A stretch of 64,000 nucleotides of DNA, from contig NZ_LAIJ01000001.1 in the NCBI RefSeq assembly GCF_001449115.1, positions 1-64,000 on the forward strand, given 5' to 3'. Origin of the DNA: Occallatibacter gabretensis (GTDB taxonomy: Bacteria > Acidobacteriota > Terriglobia > Terriglobales > Acidobacteriaceae). Below, in pieces: positions 10,017-19,926 of this stretch (its first letter is position 1; every line of letters begins with the position of its first letter). Made by a program: the position numbers and the translations under genes. The notes beneath the pieces are model-generated. The model had not been told where the DNA came from, did no database searches, and saw only the letters and a list, made by a program, of their open reading frames with translations.

Positions 10017-11723
10017 CTAGTACCGCCAGCTCGTCAAATCTGACCCTGCTGGAGCTGTCTTCTGAATTTGCTCCAGTATCTTCGGCAGATACATGGTGTT
10101 GTAGTGCAGACGCGAAAGCGCGTTTGGCAGCGTGGGATCGCCATTCCAACAATGCTCAGCCCGCGGCCCATACGTCACTTCGCCGCCATAGGGAGGGTTC
10201 TTTGTGTCCTTGAGGAAATCCTCCATCCGATATACCGCGTTATTCAGAAAATAGGTATCGTCTGACCCCACATAGATGTGAATCTTGCCTGTGAGCTTCG
10301 GTCCGTTCGTTGCCCACTCCCGCTCAAGCTTCGCCTCCAGGTCATAGTGCTCGCGCCAGTAGTCAGCTACCTTGTGGTCGATCTCGCCTGTCTCTTTGTT
10401 AAAGATCGGCTGCGGATAGCCATCCTCGCCTACAGGTCCATAGACCGCCTGCCATATATCGAACTGCTCTCCGCTGCGCCCGTGGTCGCCCAGCGCCAAC
10501 TCATAAGCGTTGTTGTCTTCTGTGGTGATCAAGGTGTGTCCGAGATAGTCGCGCATGGCGGGCTGTGCCACGCGCTTATGTGCGCCCTGGAGATAAAACG
10601 CATTCTTGTCGTTGTAGAGGTCGATATTCATATATTCGTGAAAATCAATCGGGTCCGGGCAGGCAGCAAATGCGCCGTTGTAGTGGTCCGGATAAAACTC
10701 CTGCACCGCCAAGGCCTCCCACCCGCCTGTGGAGCCGCCATACGCAAACCGCGCCCAGCCTTGACCGATTCCGCGAAACTTCTTTTCGATAGCAGGAATC
10801 AGCTCATTCTCGATTGCGTCGCCATACGGTCCAACGTTTGCTGAGTTCACTGCATACGAATCGTCATAAAACGGGTTTGCATGTTGGATCTTCACGATCA
10901 GCACGCGAGGAAATTTTGGCGAAATCCACTGCTGATAAAACTTGTACGCTTCTTCCTGCTGAATCCGGTTGTACCCGGCCAGGTGAAAGCGCTGGCTGTA
11001 GTCCGGCTTCAGATTCGGGTCTGGTGGCGTGGTGCGGAAGTCATCGAAACCGCTCACAAAATGATCGTGGAAGATGATCAGCGGAAAATGCGCTTCCGAG
11101 TGCTGATCGAAGCCTTCAGGCACCAGCACAACTGCGCTTACAAACATGGGTCGGCCCCAAAACTTTGTCAGCGCCTCGCTCTGGATGCGAATGTGGCGGA
11201 TGTACTTGGTGTCAGCCTTGTTCGGAATTGGCGGAATCGTCTCCGTAAGCGCAACAGAAATCGGCGCTCCGTCTCGTCCAACGTGCACCTTTACTGGCTT
11301 CGAGTAGAGATTTCCCGGTGAAATGTTCCAGTGCTGTCCTTCGCCCTGGTCCATGTGCAGCTTTACTGTTTTTCCGTCGGCGCGATGAAAGGTTTCGTAC
11401 TTGTTCAGCACGGCCTGCAGGGTGTAATCGCCCGGTGGCACATCCTTCAGGCTTTGTATCGGATAGCCCCATGCTGTTGCATCGACCGTTGCAGCCTCGC
11501 CCGGCTTCCATGCATCTACCGTCAGCCCGAAGACCATCTGCGATCGCGGCGTATCGTTGATCTGGTTACGCGGCTCATCGCTGGGATCGGTCGAAAGCAG
11601 TAAAAGCAGCCGCCCATCGAGCGGCTGCGAGCTTACTTCTTTGGGAAATGTCACGGTGAATGTTTGCGCCAAAGCAGAAAGCGGCGCAATCAGAAGCATC
11701 AGGGCCAGTGCTGTGCGATTCAT
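10017..11723 (-). CDS. Secreted alpha/beta-hydrolase, putative esterase (enterochelin-esterase-like fold)
   Basis: A predicted exported protein of 568 residues. The start at 11723 gives a clean signal peptide ('MNRTALALMLLIAPLSALAQ'). The N-terminal half has beta-rich sequence; the C-terminal half contains the esterase (PF00756-like) core with 'ARFAYGGSTGGWEAL' around residue 340, whose Ser in GGSTGG would be the nucleophile, and 'HIYVGSDDTYFLNNAV', likely around the acid residue. The family hydrolyses esters such as siderophore or carbohydrate esters; the substrate cannot be told. No siderophore genes are nearby. It is the last of four consecutive minus-strand genes for exported proteins and is followed by a hairpin. 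Confidence 0.75.
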   Translation of the reverse strand: MNRTALALMLLIAPLSALAQTFTVTFPKEVSSQPLDGRLLLLLSTDPSDEPRNQINDTPRSQMVFGLTVDAWKPGEAATVDATAWGYPIQSLKDVPPGDYTLQAVLNKYETFHRADGKTVKLHMDQGEGQHWNISPGNLYSKPVKVHVGRDGAPISVALTETIPPIPNKADTKYIRHIRIQSEALTKFWGRPMFVSAVVLVPEGFDQHSEAHFPLIIFHDHFVSGFDDFRTTPPDPNLKPDYSQRFHLAGYNRIQQEEAYKFYQQWISPKFPRVLIVKIQHANPFYDDSYAVNSANVGPYGDAIENELIPAIEKKFRGIGQGWARFAYGGSTGGWEALAVQEFYPDHYNGAFAACPDPIDFHEYMNIDLYNDKNAFYLQGAHKRVAQPAMRDYLGHTLITTEDNNAYELALGDHGRSGEQFDIWQAVYGPVGEDGYPQPIFNKETGEIDHKVADYWREHYDLEAKLEREWATNGPKLTGKIHIYVGSDDTYFLNNAVYRMEDFLKDTKNPPYGGEVTYGPRAEHCWNGDPTLPNALSRLHYNTMYLPKILEQIQKTAPAGSDLTSWRY

Positions 11724-11789
11724 GCTCGCTACTATACACAACGCTGGCCCATTTGCTTCAGATCCGTCGTGCTTAGTTTGAAAAGCATA

Positions 11790-11866
11790 CCTCAGGGGCT
11801 AAAGCCCCATCATTTTTGCTCCCTGGGGAGCCGAGGATAAATCCCCGGCCTACCTGCCGAGCTTGT
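11790..11866. repeat. Short dispersed palindromic repeat, copy 1
   Basis: The 19-base core CCTCAGGGGCTAAAGCCCC (11790-11808) folds as GGGGCT-AA-AGCCCC. It is followed by a second, imperfect fold where CTGGGGAGCCGAGGAT faces AATCCCCGGCC. The same core occurs at 62576-62593. It sits in the 170-base gap between the esterase start and the S10 peptidase stop. I recall this 'CAGGGGCTAAAGCCCC' element as widespread in acidobacterial intergenic DNA. Confidence 0.7.
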
Positions 11867-11892
11867 TACAGAACAATTGAAATTTTTATGTC

Positions 11893-13518
11893 TTACTTTG
11901 TATCCGCTACTGTGCGGCGGATGAAGTCAGCCACTCTGTCATGCAGCTGCTTCAGACTCGGGTCGTTCACATAGACCATATGTCCTGACTCATACCAGGA
12001 GTATTCAATGTTCTTTGCCAGGCTTTGCGGAATCGGTAGATGTTTATCCTCGTACTGCGCAATAAAGAACGGCGTAGCCAGGTCGTAGTAGCCACCATTC
12101 ACCATCACCTTGAGCCGCGGGTTTGTCTTCATCGCCTCAGCCAGATCGTTCGCCACATTCACGGCCACAGGATTCCCATTGTGTTTGAAATCCCACTGCG
12201 CGCCGCCAAACAGCGCCGATGGCAAATATGTTTGATCTTCCCCATACTTCAAATCGCGCCGCACGTAATCGTTGAAGAGTGACACATATGCCGAAGAGAT
12301 CGCCGAGCTTTGCGGATCGTACTCTGCGCCTTCACTTAGCGGATTCAGGTTTGGCCCGGAGTAGCGTGTATCCAGCCGCCCTGTCGTGAGGTTCTCATCG
12401 TCCTGCAGCGTCTTCTCAAACTGTCCGCCACTCACGCGCAGATTCGCCTTGATCCAATATGCCGCCGGTATCCCTGTATAACTGTGCAGCTTCTCTGCCA
12501 CAGCCTGCTTCTCGTCCTGCGTTATATCTGTTCCCAGAGCCAGCGCGTGCTGATAAGGCCCCATCGCAAACTCTTCCACTTCCTTCAGAAATGGTTCCAG
12601 CGCCGCAGGCTGAGAAGGAACCTTCTTGTGATACCAGGCCGTCGCCGCGTACGTCGGCAGTCCCAGGGTGTAGGGTAAATCCACTCCCGGGTTTCCAGAT
12701 GGACCATCAATATCCGTTGTGAAGTTGAAGATCTGCGAGAGGAGAATCACGCCGTTAATGTCGAGTGAGTGGCTATTCTCCAGAATGTCTACAAGCACCG
12801 ACGACCGCGTAGTTCCATAGCTTTCGCCGAAGATGAACTTCGGAGAGTTCCACCGGTTGTACTTTGTGATGAACCGTTGAATGAATCGCGCAAACGCATT
12901 TCCATCCTGGTCGATGCCCCAGAACGCTTTCTCCGGATCCTTGCCCAGCAAGCGCCCAAAGCCCGTTCCCGGCATATCGATAAACACCAGATCGCTTGTA
13001 TCGAGCAGCGTGTATGGGTTATCCGCCAGCTTGTACGGGGCTGCAGGCAGATGCTGGTCTCCAGGTGTCGGCACGTGCTTGGGCCCGAGCGAACCCATGT
13101 GCAGCCAGACGGTCGAGCTGCCCGGGCCGCCGTTGTAGAAGAAGGTAATCGGGCGGTCTTCGGCCTTGGCGTCCTTCTTGAAGTAGGCCACGTAAAACAT
13201 GCGTGCTGTTGGCGGTGCGTCTTTTGGTTTCTCCGGCGCATTCAGCGCGAGCGGGCTGCCTGGCTCAGGCTTGCCGTCCAGTCCAAGCTGCGCGTCTTCG
13301 ATATCCGTGGCACCCACGGTGATCGTGCCGGCTACGGAGCTATAGTTGATCTGCTGGCCGCCTACGCTGATGGTGCCGGTCGTCGTGACCTCAGTTGGCG
13401 CAGGCTTGTCGGCAGGTTTGTCAGACTTCGATTTATCATCCTGCGCGCATAGCATCGCAGGCACAGAGAACAGGGAAGTGGCGATTGCAGCCACTTGAAA
13501 AGCGCGACTTACACGCAT
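11893..13518 (-). CDS. Exported serine carboxypeptidase-like peptidase (S10 family)
   Basis: A protein of 541 residues with a signal peptide ('RVSRAFQVAAIATSLFSVP'). S10 peptidases remove residues from peptide C-termini, usually at acidic pH. Visible: 'FFYNGGPGSSTVWLHMGS' forming the oxyanion region, 'FGESYGTTR' with the nucleophile Ser near residue 240, 'MVNGGYYDLATP' with the likely catalytic Asp and 'YESGHMVYVND' with the catalytic His. The region before the catalytic part is rich in Lys, Pro and Asp and looks like a linker. I chose the ATG at 13518 because it begins the signal peptide; a TTG seven codons upstream is open but less likely. It is one of a set of exported hydrolases on this strand. 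Confidence 0.88.
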   Translation of the reverse strand: MRVSRAFQVAAIATSLFSVPAMLCAQDDKSKSDKPADKPAPTEVTTTGTISVGGQQINYSSVAGTITVGATDIEDAQLGLDGKPEPGSPLALNAPEKPKDAPPTARMFYVAYFKKDAKAEDRPITFFYNGGPGSSTVWLHMGSLGPKHVPTPGDQHLPAAPYKLADNPYTLLDTSDLVFIDMPGTGFGRLLGKDPEKAFWGIDQDGNAFARFIQRFITKYNRWNSPKFIFGESYGTTRSSVLVDILENSHSLDINGVILLSQIFNFTTDIDGPSGNPGVDLPYTLGLPTYAATAWYHKKVPSQPAALEPFLKEVEEFAMGPYQHALALGTDITQDEKQAVAEKLHSYTGIPAAYWIKANLRVSGGQFEKTLQDDENLTTGRLDTRYSGPNLNPLSEGAEYDPQSSAISSAYVSLFNDYVRRDLKYGEDQTYLPSALFGGAQWDFKHNGNPVAVNVANDLAEAMKTNPRLKVMVNGGYYDLATPFFIAQYEDKHLPIPQSLAKNIEYSWYESGHMVYVNDPSLKQLHDRVADFIRRTVADTK

Positions 13519-13589
13519 CAAAAATGCCTCCACGAACAAAATGCTGAAATACTAATTGGCGTTACGGCTCTTCTTCGGCAGGAGTTCCC

Positions 13590-14921
13590 TTACTTCTTTA
13601 CCGGTTTATCGAATGGCTGCTTGTCTGTAATCTTTGGCCGGTCCTCTGCCTGCAATTGCTTTGAGACTTCCTGCACCTGCTTGAACACTCGGATCAGATT
13701 GCCGCCCAGAATCTTGCGGCAGTCTTCTGCCGAGTAGCCCCGCTTCATCAGCTCCGCAGTAATCTTCGGCAGATCGGCCACCGAATCCATTCCCTCCGGC
13801 AGCTGTCCATCTACGCCGTCAAAGTCTGAGCCGATGCCCGTATGATCGACGCCCGCTACCTTGGCTATGTGATCGATCTGATCGATCAGTGCCGACAGCG
13901 GCGGCCGGGGAATCCGGTCAGCGTATTCGCGTTGAATCTTCGAGATCTGCTCGTAGTTCACTTCTTTGCCTTCAGATTTTGCCTTGTCTTTGAAGTCCTG
14001 GATTGCCTTATCGACTTCGGGTTTCTGCGCTATCTGCGCATCGCGATAGGCCTGCGAAACAAAGGCAGAGAAGAAGTTCACTTGCACCACGCCGCCATTG
14101 ATGGCTACCTGGCGGAGCATATCGTCTGTCATATTGCGCGGCGCATCGCTGAGCGCCCGAGCGCCGGAGTGCGAAGCAATCACTGGAGCCCGCGTAATCA
14201 CCAATGTGCGATAGAAGGTCTTGTCCGCTACGTGCGAGATGTCCACCATCATTCCCAGGCGGTTCATCTCATACACCACATCCTTGCCAAGCTCTGTAAG
14301 CCCGGAATCGGTATGCGGAATTTTCGGATCGTCATAATCGCCTGAGCTGTCTGCCCAACTTGTTGAATTCGACCAGGTCAGCGTCATGTAGCGGACGCCG
14401 AGCGCGTAATACTGCCGCAGGAGAGCCAGCGAATCCTCAATGGAGTGTCCGCCCTCAATGCCCATCAGGATTGCGGTCTTGTGCTCCCGGTGCGCTTTCT
14501 CAATGTCCTCGGGAGAAGTCGCAAACATCAGTTGATCCGGATGCTTGTCCACCTGCTGCTTCACAGCGTCAATCAGCACCAGGGTTCGCCGCGCAAACTG
14601 ACCCTTATATAGCGAGGGCTCTACCCAGATCGAAAAGAACTCCGCGCCCAGGTTACCCTTTTTCGCGGATTCCAGATTCCAGTTGCCGCCCTTGAGGGCA
14701 TCGCCAAGGTCGTAGTTTTCATCCACAAACCGCTGCGGCGTGTCGGCATGCGAGTCGATCACGATTGCGGAGCGGTGTACTTCTTCCGGCGTCAGTTTCG
14801 TTGTCATCTTTTTTGTGGTGGTGGGTGTAGGGGATTGGGAGGCAGGCTTCGCAGTGTCCTGGGCCATCATCATACCCGGCAAAGCTGCAAACAATGTAAG
14901 AGTCAATACCTGGTTGCGCAT
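13590..14921 (-). CDS. Exported membrane-dipeptidase family protein (renal dipeptidase, M19)
   Basis: A 443-residue zinc dipeptidase with an N-terminal signal peptide ('MRNQVLTLTLFAALPGMMMAQ'). M19 enzymes cleave dipeptides, including those with a D-residue at the C-terminus. Metal ligands are all visible: 'VIDSHADTPQRF' (HxD), 'GIEGGHSIED' (bridging Glu), 'VDISHVAD' and 'IASHSGARAL' (His pair), and 'HTGIGSDFDGVDG' (Asp). Length matches the family. It is 71 bases upstream of the S10 peptidase, same strand, so the two may be expressed together as a peptide-scavenging pair. No lipobox, so it is likely periplasmic or secreted rather than a lipoprotein. Confidence 0.93.
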   Translation of the reverse strand: MRNQVLTLTLFAALPGMMMAQDTAKPASQSPTPTTTKKMTTKLTPEEVHRSAIVIDSHADTPQRFVDENYDLGDALKGGNWNLESAKKGNLGAEFFSIWVEPSLYKGQFARRTLVLIDAVKQQVDKHPDQLMFATSPEDIEKAHREHKTAILMGIEGGHSIEDSLALLRQYYALGVRYMTLTWSNSTSWADSSGDYDDPKIPHTDSGLTELGKDVVYEMNRLGMMVDISHVADKTFYRTLVITRAPVIASHSGARALSDAPRNMTDDMLRQVAINGGVVQVNFFSAFVSQAYRDAQIAQKPEVDKAIQDFKDKAKSEGKEVNYEQISKIQREYADRIPRPPLSALIDQIDHIAKVAGVDHTGIGSDFDGVDGQLPEGMDSVADLPKITAELMKRGYSAEDCRKILGGNLIRVFKQVQEVSKQLQAEDRPKITDKQPFDKPVKK

Positions 14922-14983
14922 AGGCTTGGCGTAAGTATAGCCCGCCGTCGCACAGACTTGGCCCGGATAGAGGTAATACGCGG

Positions 14984-16066
14984 CTATTCTCGTCTTTTCC
15001 GCGCGGACTTCTTATGCGCCGCCGTTGCGTGTCCTTTTTTCAGGCTGGCCTGTCGCACCGTGCCGCCGCTTGCCCCACGCCCGTGCCGTCTGGGTGGCCG
15101 CAGCACTGCACTTATTCGACGCTCTGCGCCTGTTGGGCTTGTCGCGTAGCGTGGGTCGAACATTGCAATCACTGCTGTTGCCCGCTCACGGTAGAGCCGC
15201 GCCCACTGGCTCTCTACCAGGCTCTTCTGCACATCGTGCCAATACTCGGCGCCTGGTCTAACCGCAACGGGGTTGCCAAGCTCATCCAGGCTCTGCCGGT
15301 TGATCAGCCCAAGAAACGTGCTGAACTCTTCCAGATTCACGCCCATCTGATACACCAGCTGCGTTAATCCCATCTGCTGCGCGGCAGTCAATCCATCAAA
15401 ATACCGGCAATACGCCCTGGCATTGATTGCCGCCTGGATAATCCCGATGCGGAGCAGCGCATTCGCATCCCCAGGCGTAATCTGCGGTTCCATTGCTGTC
15501 ATCTGGGAGCGAAACCCGTACTTTGACAACGTGTCCAGGCGCCCATGAAACTCCCCGAGAACTACTTGCAGCCGCTCCGGTGGAAGTCCCGCTGCCTGCC
15601 AGAGGTCTGCCGAGGACGGTTCCAGAAACGCATTCGCATTCAATGGGTCATGCTGCAGGTGCTCGCGGGCAGGAAGATCCAGGCTGAACCCCGCGCCGAT
15701 CAGCGGCTGCGCTGTCTTCGGATCGGGATACGCAGTGAGCACCCAGCCCTCATGCCGCTTGTCGCGCAGAATGTCCATCAACTGCTCAACGCCAAACTTC
15801 ACGTCCGACTCGTGAAAGGACAGTAGCCGCTCCACATCAGCTGAAGCCGTAGCTTCCCGCGCGGTCGTTTTCGCAATCTGTGCAGGTATTGTCGGAGCCT
15901 GAGTTGTAGCTGGAAGCGCGGGTGCAGGGATCGCCGGATTCTGTGGGGACGTGGGCGGAGTGTTCGGATACGACGGCAAGGACTGCCCACGGGCGGGGAT
16001 GGCTGTCGCTGCCATCAGAACGGCCGCTGCAATCTGTACTCGTCCTCGCGTAAAAGCTGCCTTCAC
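14984..16066 (-). CDS. Exported protein, possibly lysozyme-like (GH24 pattern)
   Basis: A 360-residue protein of uncertain function. The GTG at 16066 is chosen because a strong AGGGGAG site lies five to six bases before it and a signal peptide follows directly. A Pro/Thr-rich linker covers residues 30-75. The middle reads 'HEGWVLTAYPDPKTAQ' then 'IGAGFSLDLPAREHL': a Glu followed nine residues later by Asp, with Gly after the Glu and Tyr before the Asp, which is the T4-lysozyme (GH24) active-site spacing, although the third catalytic Thr is not where expected. The end is basic and rich in Arg, Lys and His. It could cut peptidoglycan or be a non-catalytic relative; I would not go further. Confidence 0.5.
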   Translation of the reverse strand: MKAAFTRGRVQIAAAVLMAATAIPARGQSLPSYPNTPPTSPQNPAIPAPALPATTQAPTIPAQIAKTTAREATASADVERLLSFHESDVKFGVEQLMDILRDKRHEGWVLTAYPDPKTAQPLIGAGFSLDLPAREHLQHDPLNANAFLEPSSADLWQAAGLPPERLQVVLGEFHGRLDTLSKYGFRSQMTAMEPQITPGDANALLRIGIIQAAINARAYCRYFDGLTAAQQMGLTQLVYQMGVNLEEFSTFLGLINRQSLDELGNPVAVRPGAEYWHDVQKSLVESQWARLYRERATAVIAMFDPRYATSPTGAERRISAVLRPPRRHGRGASGGTVRQASLKKGHATAAHKKSARKRRE

Positions 16067-16255
16067 GCATCTCCCCTTGCAATAACGATGCCGCAAAATC
16101 AGCCCTTAGACAACCTGTAATTCAGCGAACACTCATAAAGGTAATCAGAAAGACCACAGGAAGCTGACTCGATCTTAAACCAATTTCGTCCCCTGATTTC
16201 CTCATCCCGCTCCGCCTCCTCCAATCTCGAAGAGAACTAAAATCGATATATCGCC

Positions 16256-19200
16256 ATGTCTGAGTTCACTCATCTCCATCTGCACACTGAATACTCCCTC
16301 CTCGATGGCGCTTGTGATATCACCAAGCTCATTGACCGCGTCGCTGCCCTTGGTCAGAAGTCCGTTGCTATGACGGACCATGGCAACATCTACGGCGCGG
16401 TCCACTTTTTTGGCGCTGCAAAGGCCAAAGGCATCAAGCCTATCCTGGGCTGTGAGCTCTACGTGTGCAAAAACGAGGATCATCGGGCCCCCGCACAGGG
16501 CGATGATTACAACCACCTCCTCGTCCTGGCCGAAAACGAAGAAGGTTATCGCAATCTCATCCGTATTACGTCGGAAGCGTCGCTCCACGGGTTTTATCGC
16601 AAGCCCCGCATCTCCAAGCGCTATCTCGCGGAAAACTCCAAAGGTCTCATCGCCACCTCAGGCTGCCTCTCCGGCGAGCTTTGCGAAATCCTCTCCGGTG
16701 AAGCACCGGGAGGATACGAAAAAGCAAAAGCAGTTGCACAGCAATATCAGGACATCTTTGGCCGTGGCAACTTTTATCTGGAAATCCAGGACCAGGGCCT
16801 TGAAGCCGAACTCAAAATTCAGAAGGATCTCTTCCGGCTTGAGCAGGAACTTGATATTCCCATGCTCGCCACCAACGACTCGCACTATCTCTGCGGTGAC
16901 GACTCCCACGCGCACGATGTGATGCTCTGTGTGCAGACTGGCGCAAAGGTACATGACGCGAACCGCTTCAAGTTTGACTCTGATCAGTTCTTTGTCAAAA
17001 GCGCAGATGAAATGGGGCGGCTTTTTCCGGACCACCCCGGCCTTCTCACCCGCACGATGGAGATCGCCGAGCGCTGCAACCTGAAGCTCAACGCCGTCGA
17101 GAATCCCTTCCCGCAATTTGACGTCCCCGCCGGAGAGACCATTGACAGCTTCTTCGAGCAGGTCTGCCGCCAGGGCCTGCAGAAACGCATCGATACATCG
17201 ATCCGCCAATTACAGGAACGCGGCCAGCTCCGCAAATCCATTGCCGAATACGAAGCTCGTCTGAACTACGAGATTGGCATCATCAAGCAGATGAAGTACG
17301 CCGGCTACTTCCTCATCGTCTGGGACTTCATCAAGTATGCCCGTGATAACGGCATCCCCGTCGGGCCCGGCCGCGGTTCCGCCACCGGTTCCCTTGTTGC
17401 CTACTGCATGGAGATCACCAATATTGATCCCATGCAGAACGTTCTCCTCTTCGAGCGGTTCCTCAATCCCGAGCGCGTCACGATGCCTGACGTTGACGTG
17501 GACTTCTGTATGAACCGCCGCGGCGAGGTCATCGATTACGTCACACGCAAATACGGCCGCGAGCAAGTAGCGCAAATCATCACCTTCAACACCATGGCCG
17601 CCAAGGCTGCTATCAAAGACTGCGGACGCGCACTTGACATGCCTTATGGCGATGTCGATCGCATTGCCAAGCTCATCCCTGCCACCGTGGGCATGACCAT
17701 CGACAGGGCGCTCGAAGATGTTCCCGACTTAGCCAAGATTTATAACAGCGAGCCACAGGTTCGCGAGCTGATCGACACGGCGAAGAAGCTGGAAGGGCTG
17801 GTGCGGGGCGCAGGCGTGCACGCCTCAGCGGTGGTCATTGCGCCGCGGCCGCTCACGGAGCTGGTGCCGCTGAACAGGACTAAGAATGACGAAATTGTAA
17901 CCGCGTACGACATGAAGGCCGTCGAGAAGATGGGCCTGCTCAAGATGGATTTCCTGGGTCTGGCCACGCTGACAGTCATCAACGACGCGGTCAAGCTGAT
18001 TGAGCAGACACGCGGCCAAAAGGTCGACATTGAGATGATCCCCGTGGATGACTCGGAGACATTTCGGCGAGTCTTCCATACCGCTCTCACCTCAGGTGTC
18101 TTCCAGTTTGAATCCTCCGGCATGCGAGACATTTTGCGGAGATATAAGCCGGACACGGTTGAGGAACTGACGCAGTTGAATGCGCTCTATCGTCCCGGGC
18201 CGATGGATATGATCGACGACTTCATCGAGCGCAAATGGGGGCGCAAGAAAGTCGAGTACCTGCTACCTCCCTTAGAGGAAATCCTGAATGACTCCCTCGG
18301 CGTCATCGTCTATCAGGAGCAGGTGATGCGCATTGCGAACGTGCTCGCAAGCTACTCTCTTGGCGAAGCCGACCTGCTGCGCCGCGCTATGGGAAAGAAG
18401 AATGCGCAGGCAATGGCGGAGCAGCGCGAGCGATTCTTGAGCGGCGCAGCAACGCTGGGTTATGCAAAGGGGCCGGTGGAGGAAATCTTCGAGCTGATGG
18501 CGAAGTTTTCCGGCTACGGATTCAACAAGTCGCATTCGGCGGCCTATGCGTGGGTCGCATACCAGACGGCGTACCTCAAGACGCATTACCCGGTCGAGTT
18601 CATGGCAGCGCTGCTTACCTCGGAAACCTCAAAGCCCGAAAATGTCGTCAAGTATATCGGCGAATGCAGGGAACTGGGTATCCACGTTCAGCCGCCGGAT
18701 GTGCAGCTCTCGGGCGCGCAGTTCACCCCATACGGCGACGCCATCCGCTTCGGCCTTGCTGCGGTCAAAAATGTCGGTGGCAATGCTATCGACTCGATCC
18801 TGCAGGCACGCGAAGCCGTCGGGGGCCAATTCAAAACTCTCTGGGAGTTCTGCGAGAAGGTCGATCTGCGCGTTATGAACAAACGCGTCATTGAATCTCT
18901 CATTAAGTCCGGCGCGCTTGACTCCCTCGGCAAGCGCGGCCAGCTCTTCGCCGCCGTCGATAAAGCCATGGAGCGCGCGCAGAAGGCTCAGAAGGACGCC
19001 GCGCAAGGGCAGGCCGGCCTTTTCGGCCTCTTTGATGACGCACCGGCTGCGCACATTGCCGATGATCTACCAAAAGCTCCCGACTGGGAAGAATCCGAGC
19101 GCCTTGCCAATGAAAAAGAGGTCCTCGGCTTTTTCGTTTCCGGCCATCCGCTCGACAAATACGCCGAAAAACTTCGCAACCTCTCCGGCGTCATCCCGAT

Positions 19201-19765
19201 CTCGGAAGCCCTTGAACGCAAACCCGCTGAGCGCCGCTGGGGCAGGGAATCGGACCCCGCTGACGAGCTTCAGATCGCCGGCATGATTCACGGCCTCAAA
19301 GTGCAGAAGAGCAAGCGCGATCAAAAGCTCTATGCCCAGGCCGGGCTCGAAGATGCGACGGGCAAGATCGAACTCATCGCATTCAGCCGCGACTATGAGC
19401 GACTTGCTGAGCAACTCAAAACTGAAGCTCCCGTTCTCATCCGCGGTACGCTCATGGGCGAAGAAGACTCCGCGCCCAAGCTGTCCATTATCTCCATCCA
19501 GGCGCTCGATTCCGTGCAGGTCAAGCTTCCCTCCGGCATTCGCATCCGTATCAGCCTGGACCGCGCTACGGAAGAGATGCTTTCCACGATCCGTTCAGCA
19601 GCCGACGCCGCGCCTGGCCCCGGTAAAGTCATGCTTCATCTCGAGAAGAAAGGCGAGTACGCGATCATCCTCGAGCCTGAGCAGATGTCTGTCGCCGCCG
19701 ACAAGGGATGGATCGAGCGCGTCGAGGAACTCACCGGCAAAGGAACTGTCCAGATCGTTGGCTAG
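16256..19765 (+). CDS. dnaE: DNA polymerase III alpha subunit
   Basis: The replicative polymerase catalytic subunit, 1169 residues, normal for DnaE (the E. coli type has 1160). Order: N-terminal PHP domain ('HLHLHTEYSLLDGAC', then 'MTDHGNIYGAVHFF'), the polymerase palm with 'PVGPGRGSATGSLVAYC' and the catalytic 'MPDVDVDFCMNRRGEV', fingers with 'GRALDMPYGDVDRIAKLIP', then the helix-hairpin-helix region ('LIKSGALDSLGKR') and a C-terminal OB fold ('LQIAGMIHGLKVQKSKRDQKLYA'). It follows a 189-base gap after the divergent lysozyme-like gene and has no obvious operon partner. The PHP metal residues look intact, so an intrinsic proofreading or phosphatase activity is possible but not shown. Confidence 0.98.
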   Translation: MSEFTHLHLHTEYSLLDGACDITKLIDRVAALGQKSVAMTDHGNIYGAVHFFGAAKAKGIKPILGCELYVCKNEDHRAPAQGDDYNHLLVLAENEEGYRNLIRITSEASLHGFYRKPRISKRYLAENSKGLIATSGCLSGELCEILSGEAPGGYEKAKAVAQQYQDIFGRGNFYLEIQDQGLEAELKIQKDLFRLEQELDIPMLATNDSHYLCGDDSHAHDVMLCVQTGAKVHDANRFKFDSDQFFVKSADEMGRLFPDHPGLLTRTMEIAERCNLKLNAVENPFPQFDVPAGETIDSFFEQVCRQGLQKRIDTSIRQLQERGQLRKSIAEYEARLNYEIGIIKQMKYAGYFLIVWDFIKYARDNGIPVGPGRGSATGSLVAYCMEITNIDPMQNVLLFERFLNPERVTMPDVDVDFCMNRRGEVIDYVTRKYGREQVAQIITFNTMAAKAAIKDCGRALDMPYGDVDRIAKLIPATVGMTIDRALEDVPDLAKIYNSEPQVRELIDTAKKLEGLVRGAGVHASAVVIAPRPLTELVPLNRTKNDEIVTAYDMKAVEKMGLLKMDFLGLATLTVINDAVKLIEQTRGQKVDIEMIPVDDSETFRRVFHTALTSGVFQFESSGMRDILRRYKPDTVEELTQLNALYRPGPMDMIDDFIERKWGRKKVEYLLPPLEEILNDSLGVIVYQEQVMRIANVLASYSLGEADLLRRAMGKKNAQAMAEQRERFLSGAATLGYAKGPVEEIFELMAKFSGYGFNKSHSAAYAWVAYQTAYLKTHYPVEFMAALLTSETSKPENVVKYIGECRELGIHVQPPDVQLSGAQFTPYGDAIRFGLAAVKNVGGNAIDSILQAREAVGGQFKTLWEFCEKVDLRVMNKRVIESLIKSGALDSLGKRGQLFAAVDKAMERAQKAQKDAAQGQAGLFGLFDDAPAAHIADDLPKAPDWEESERLANEKEVLGFFVSGHPLDKYAEKLRNLSGVIPISEALERKPAERRWGRESDPADELQIAGMIHGLKVQKSKRDQKLYAQAGLEDATGKIELIAFSRDYERLAEQLKTEAPVLIRGTLMGEEDSAPKLSIISIQALDSVQVKLPSGIRIRISLDRATEEMLSTIRSAADAAPGPGKVMLHLEKKGEYAIILEPEQMSVAADKGWIERVEELTGKGTVQIVG

Positions 19766-19822
19766 TTATTGCCGGCCCCAAATTTCTAGCCAGCCTCTCG
19801 AAGACGTGAGATAATTTGCGCG

Positions 19823-19853
19823 CTGATGGCTTAACTCTGGGGCTTGCCATCAG
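19823..19853 (+). promoter_or_regulatory. Leader hairpin before the S53 protease gene
   Basis: CTGATGGC (19823-19830) and GCCATCAG (19846-19853) form a perfect 8-base stem with a 15-base loop, about 75 bases before the protease start. A smaller TTCCT/AGGAA hairpin at 19896-19909 holds a purine-rich stretch upstream of the ribosome-binding region. There is no T-run, so it is more likely a leader structure or a weak dnaE terminator; its role is unknown. Confidence 0.4.
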
Positions 19854-19926
19854 TACGTTTCGCTACAAACTGTTCCGCCACAAAATTTTGCCGATTTCCT
19901 CATAAGGAAAGGTCGAAGGCATTTCT

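Noticed and set aside
19766-19926. Cyclic di-GMP riboswitch before the S53 protease
   Set aside because: The leader has a hairpin, but I do not find the conserved GEMM-type core sequence.
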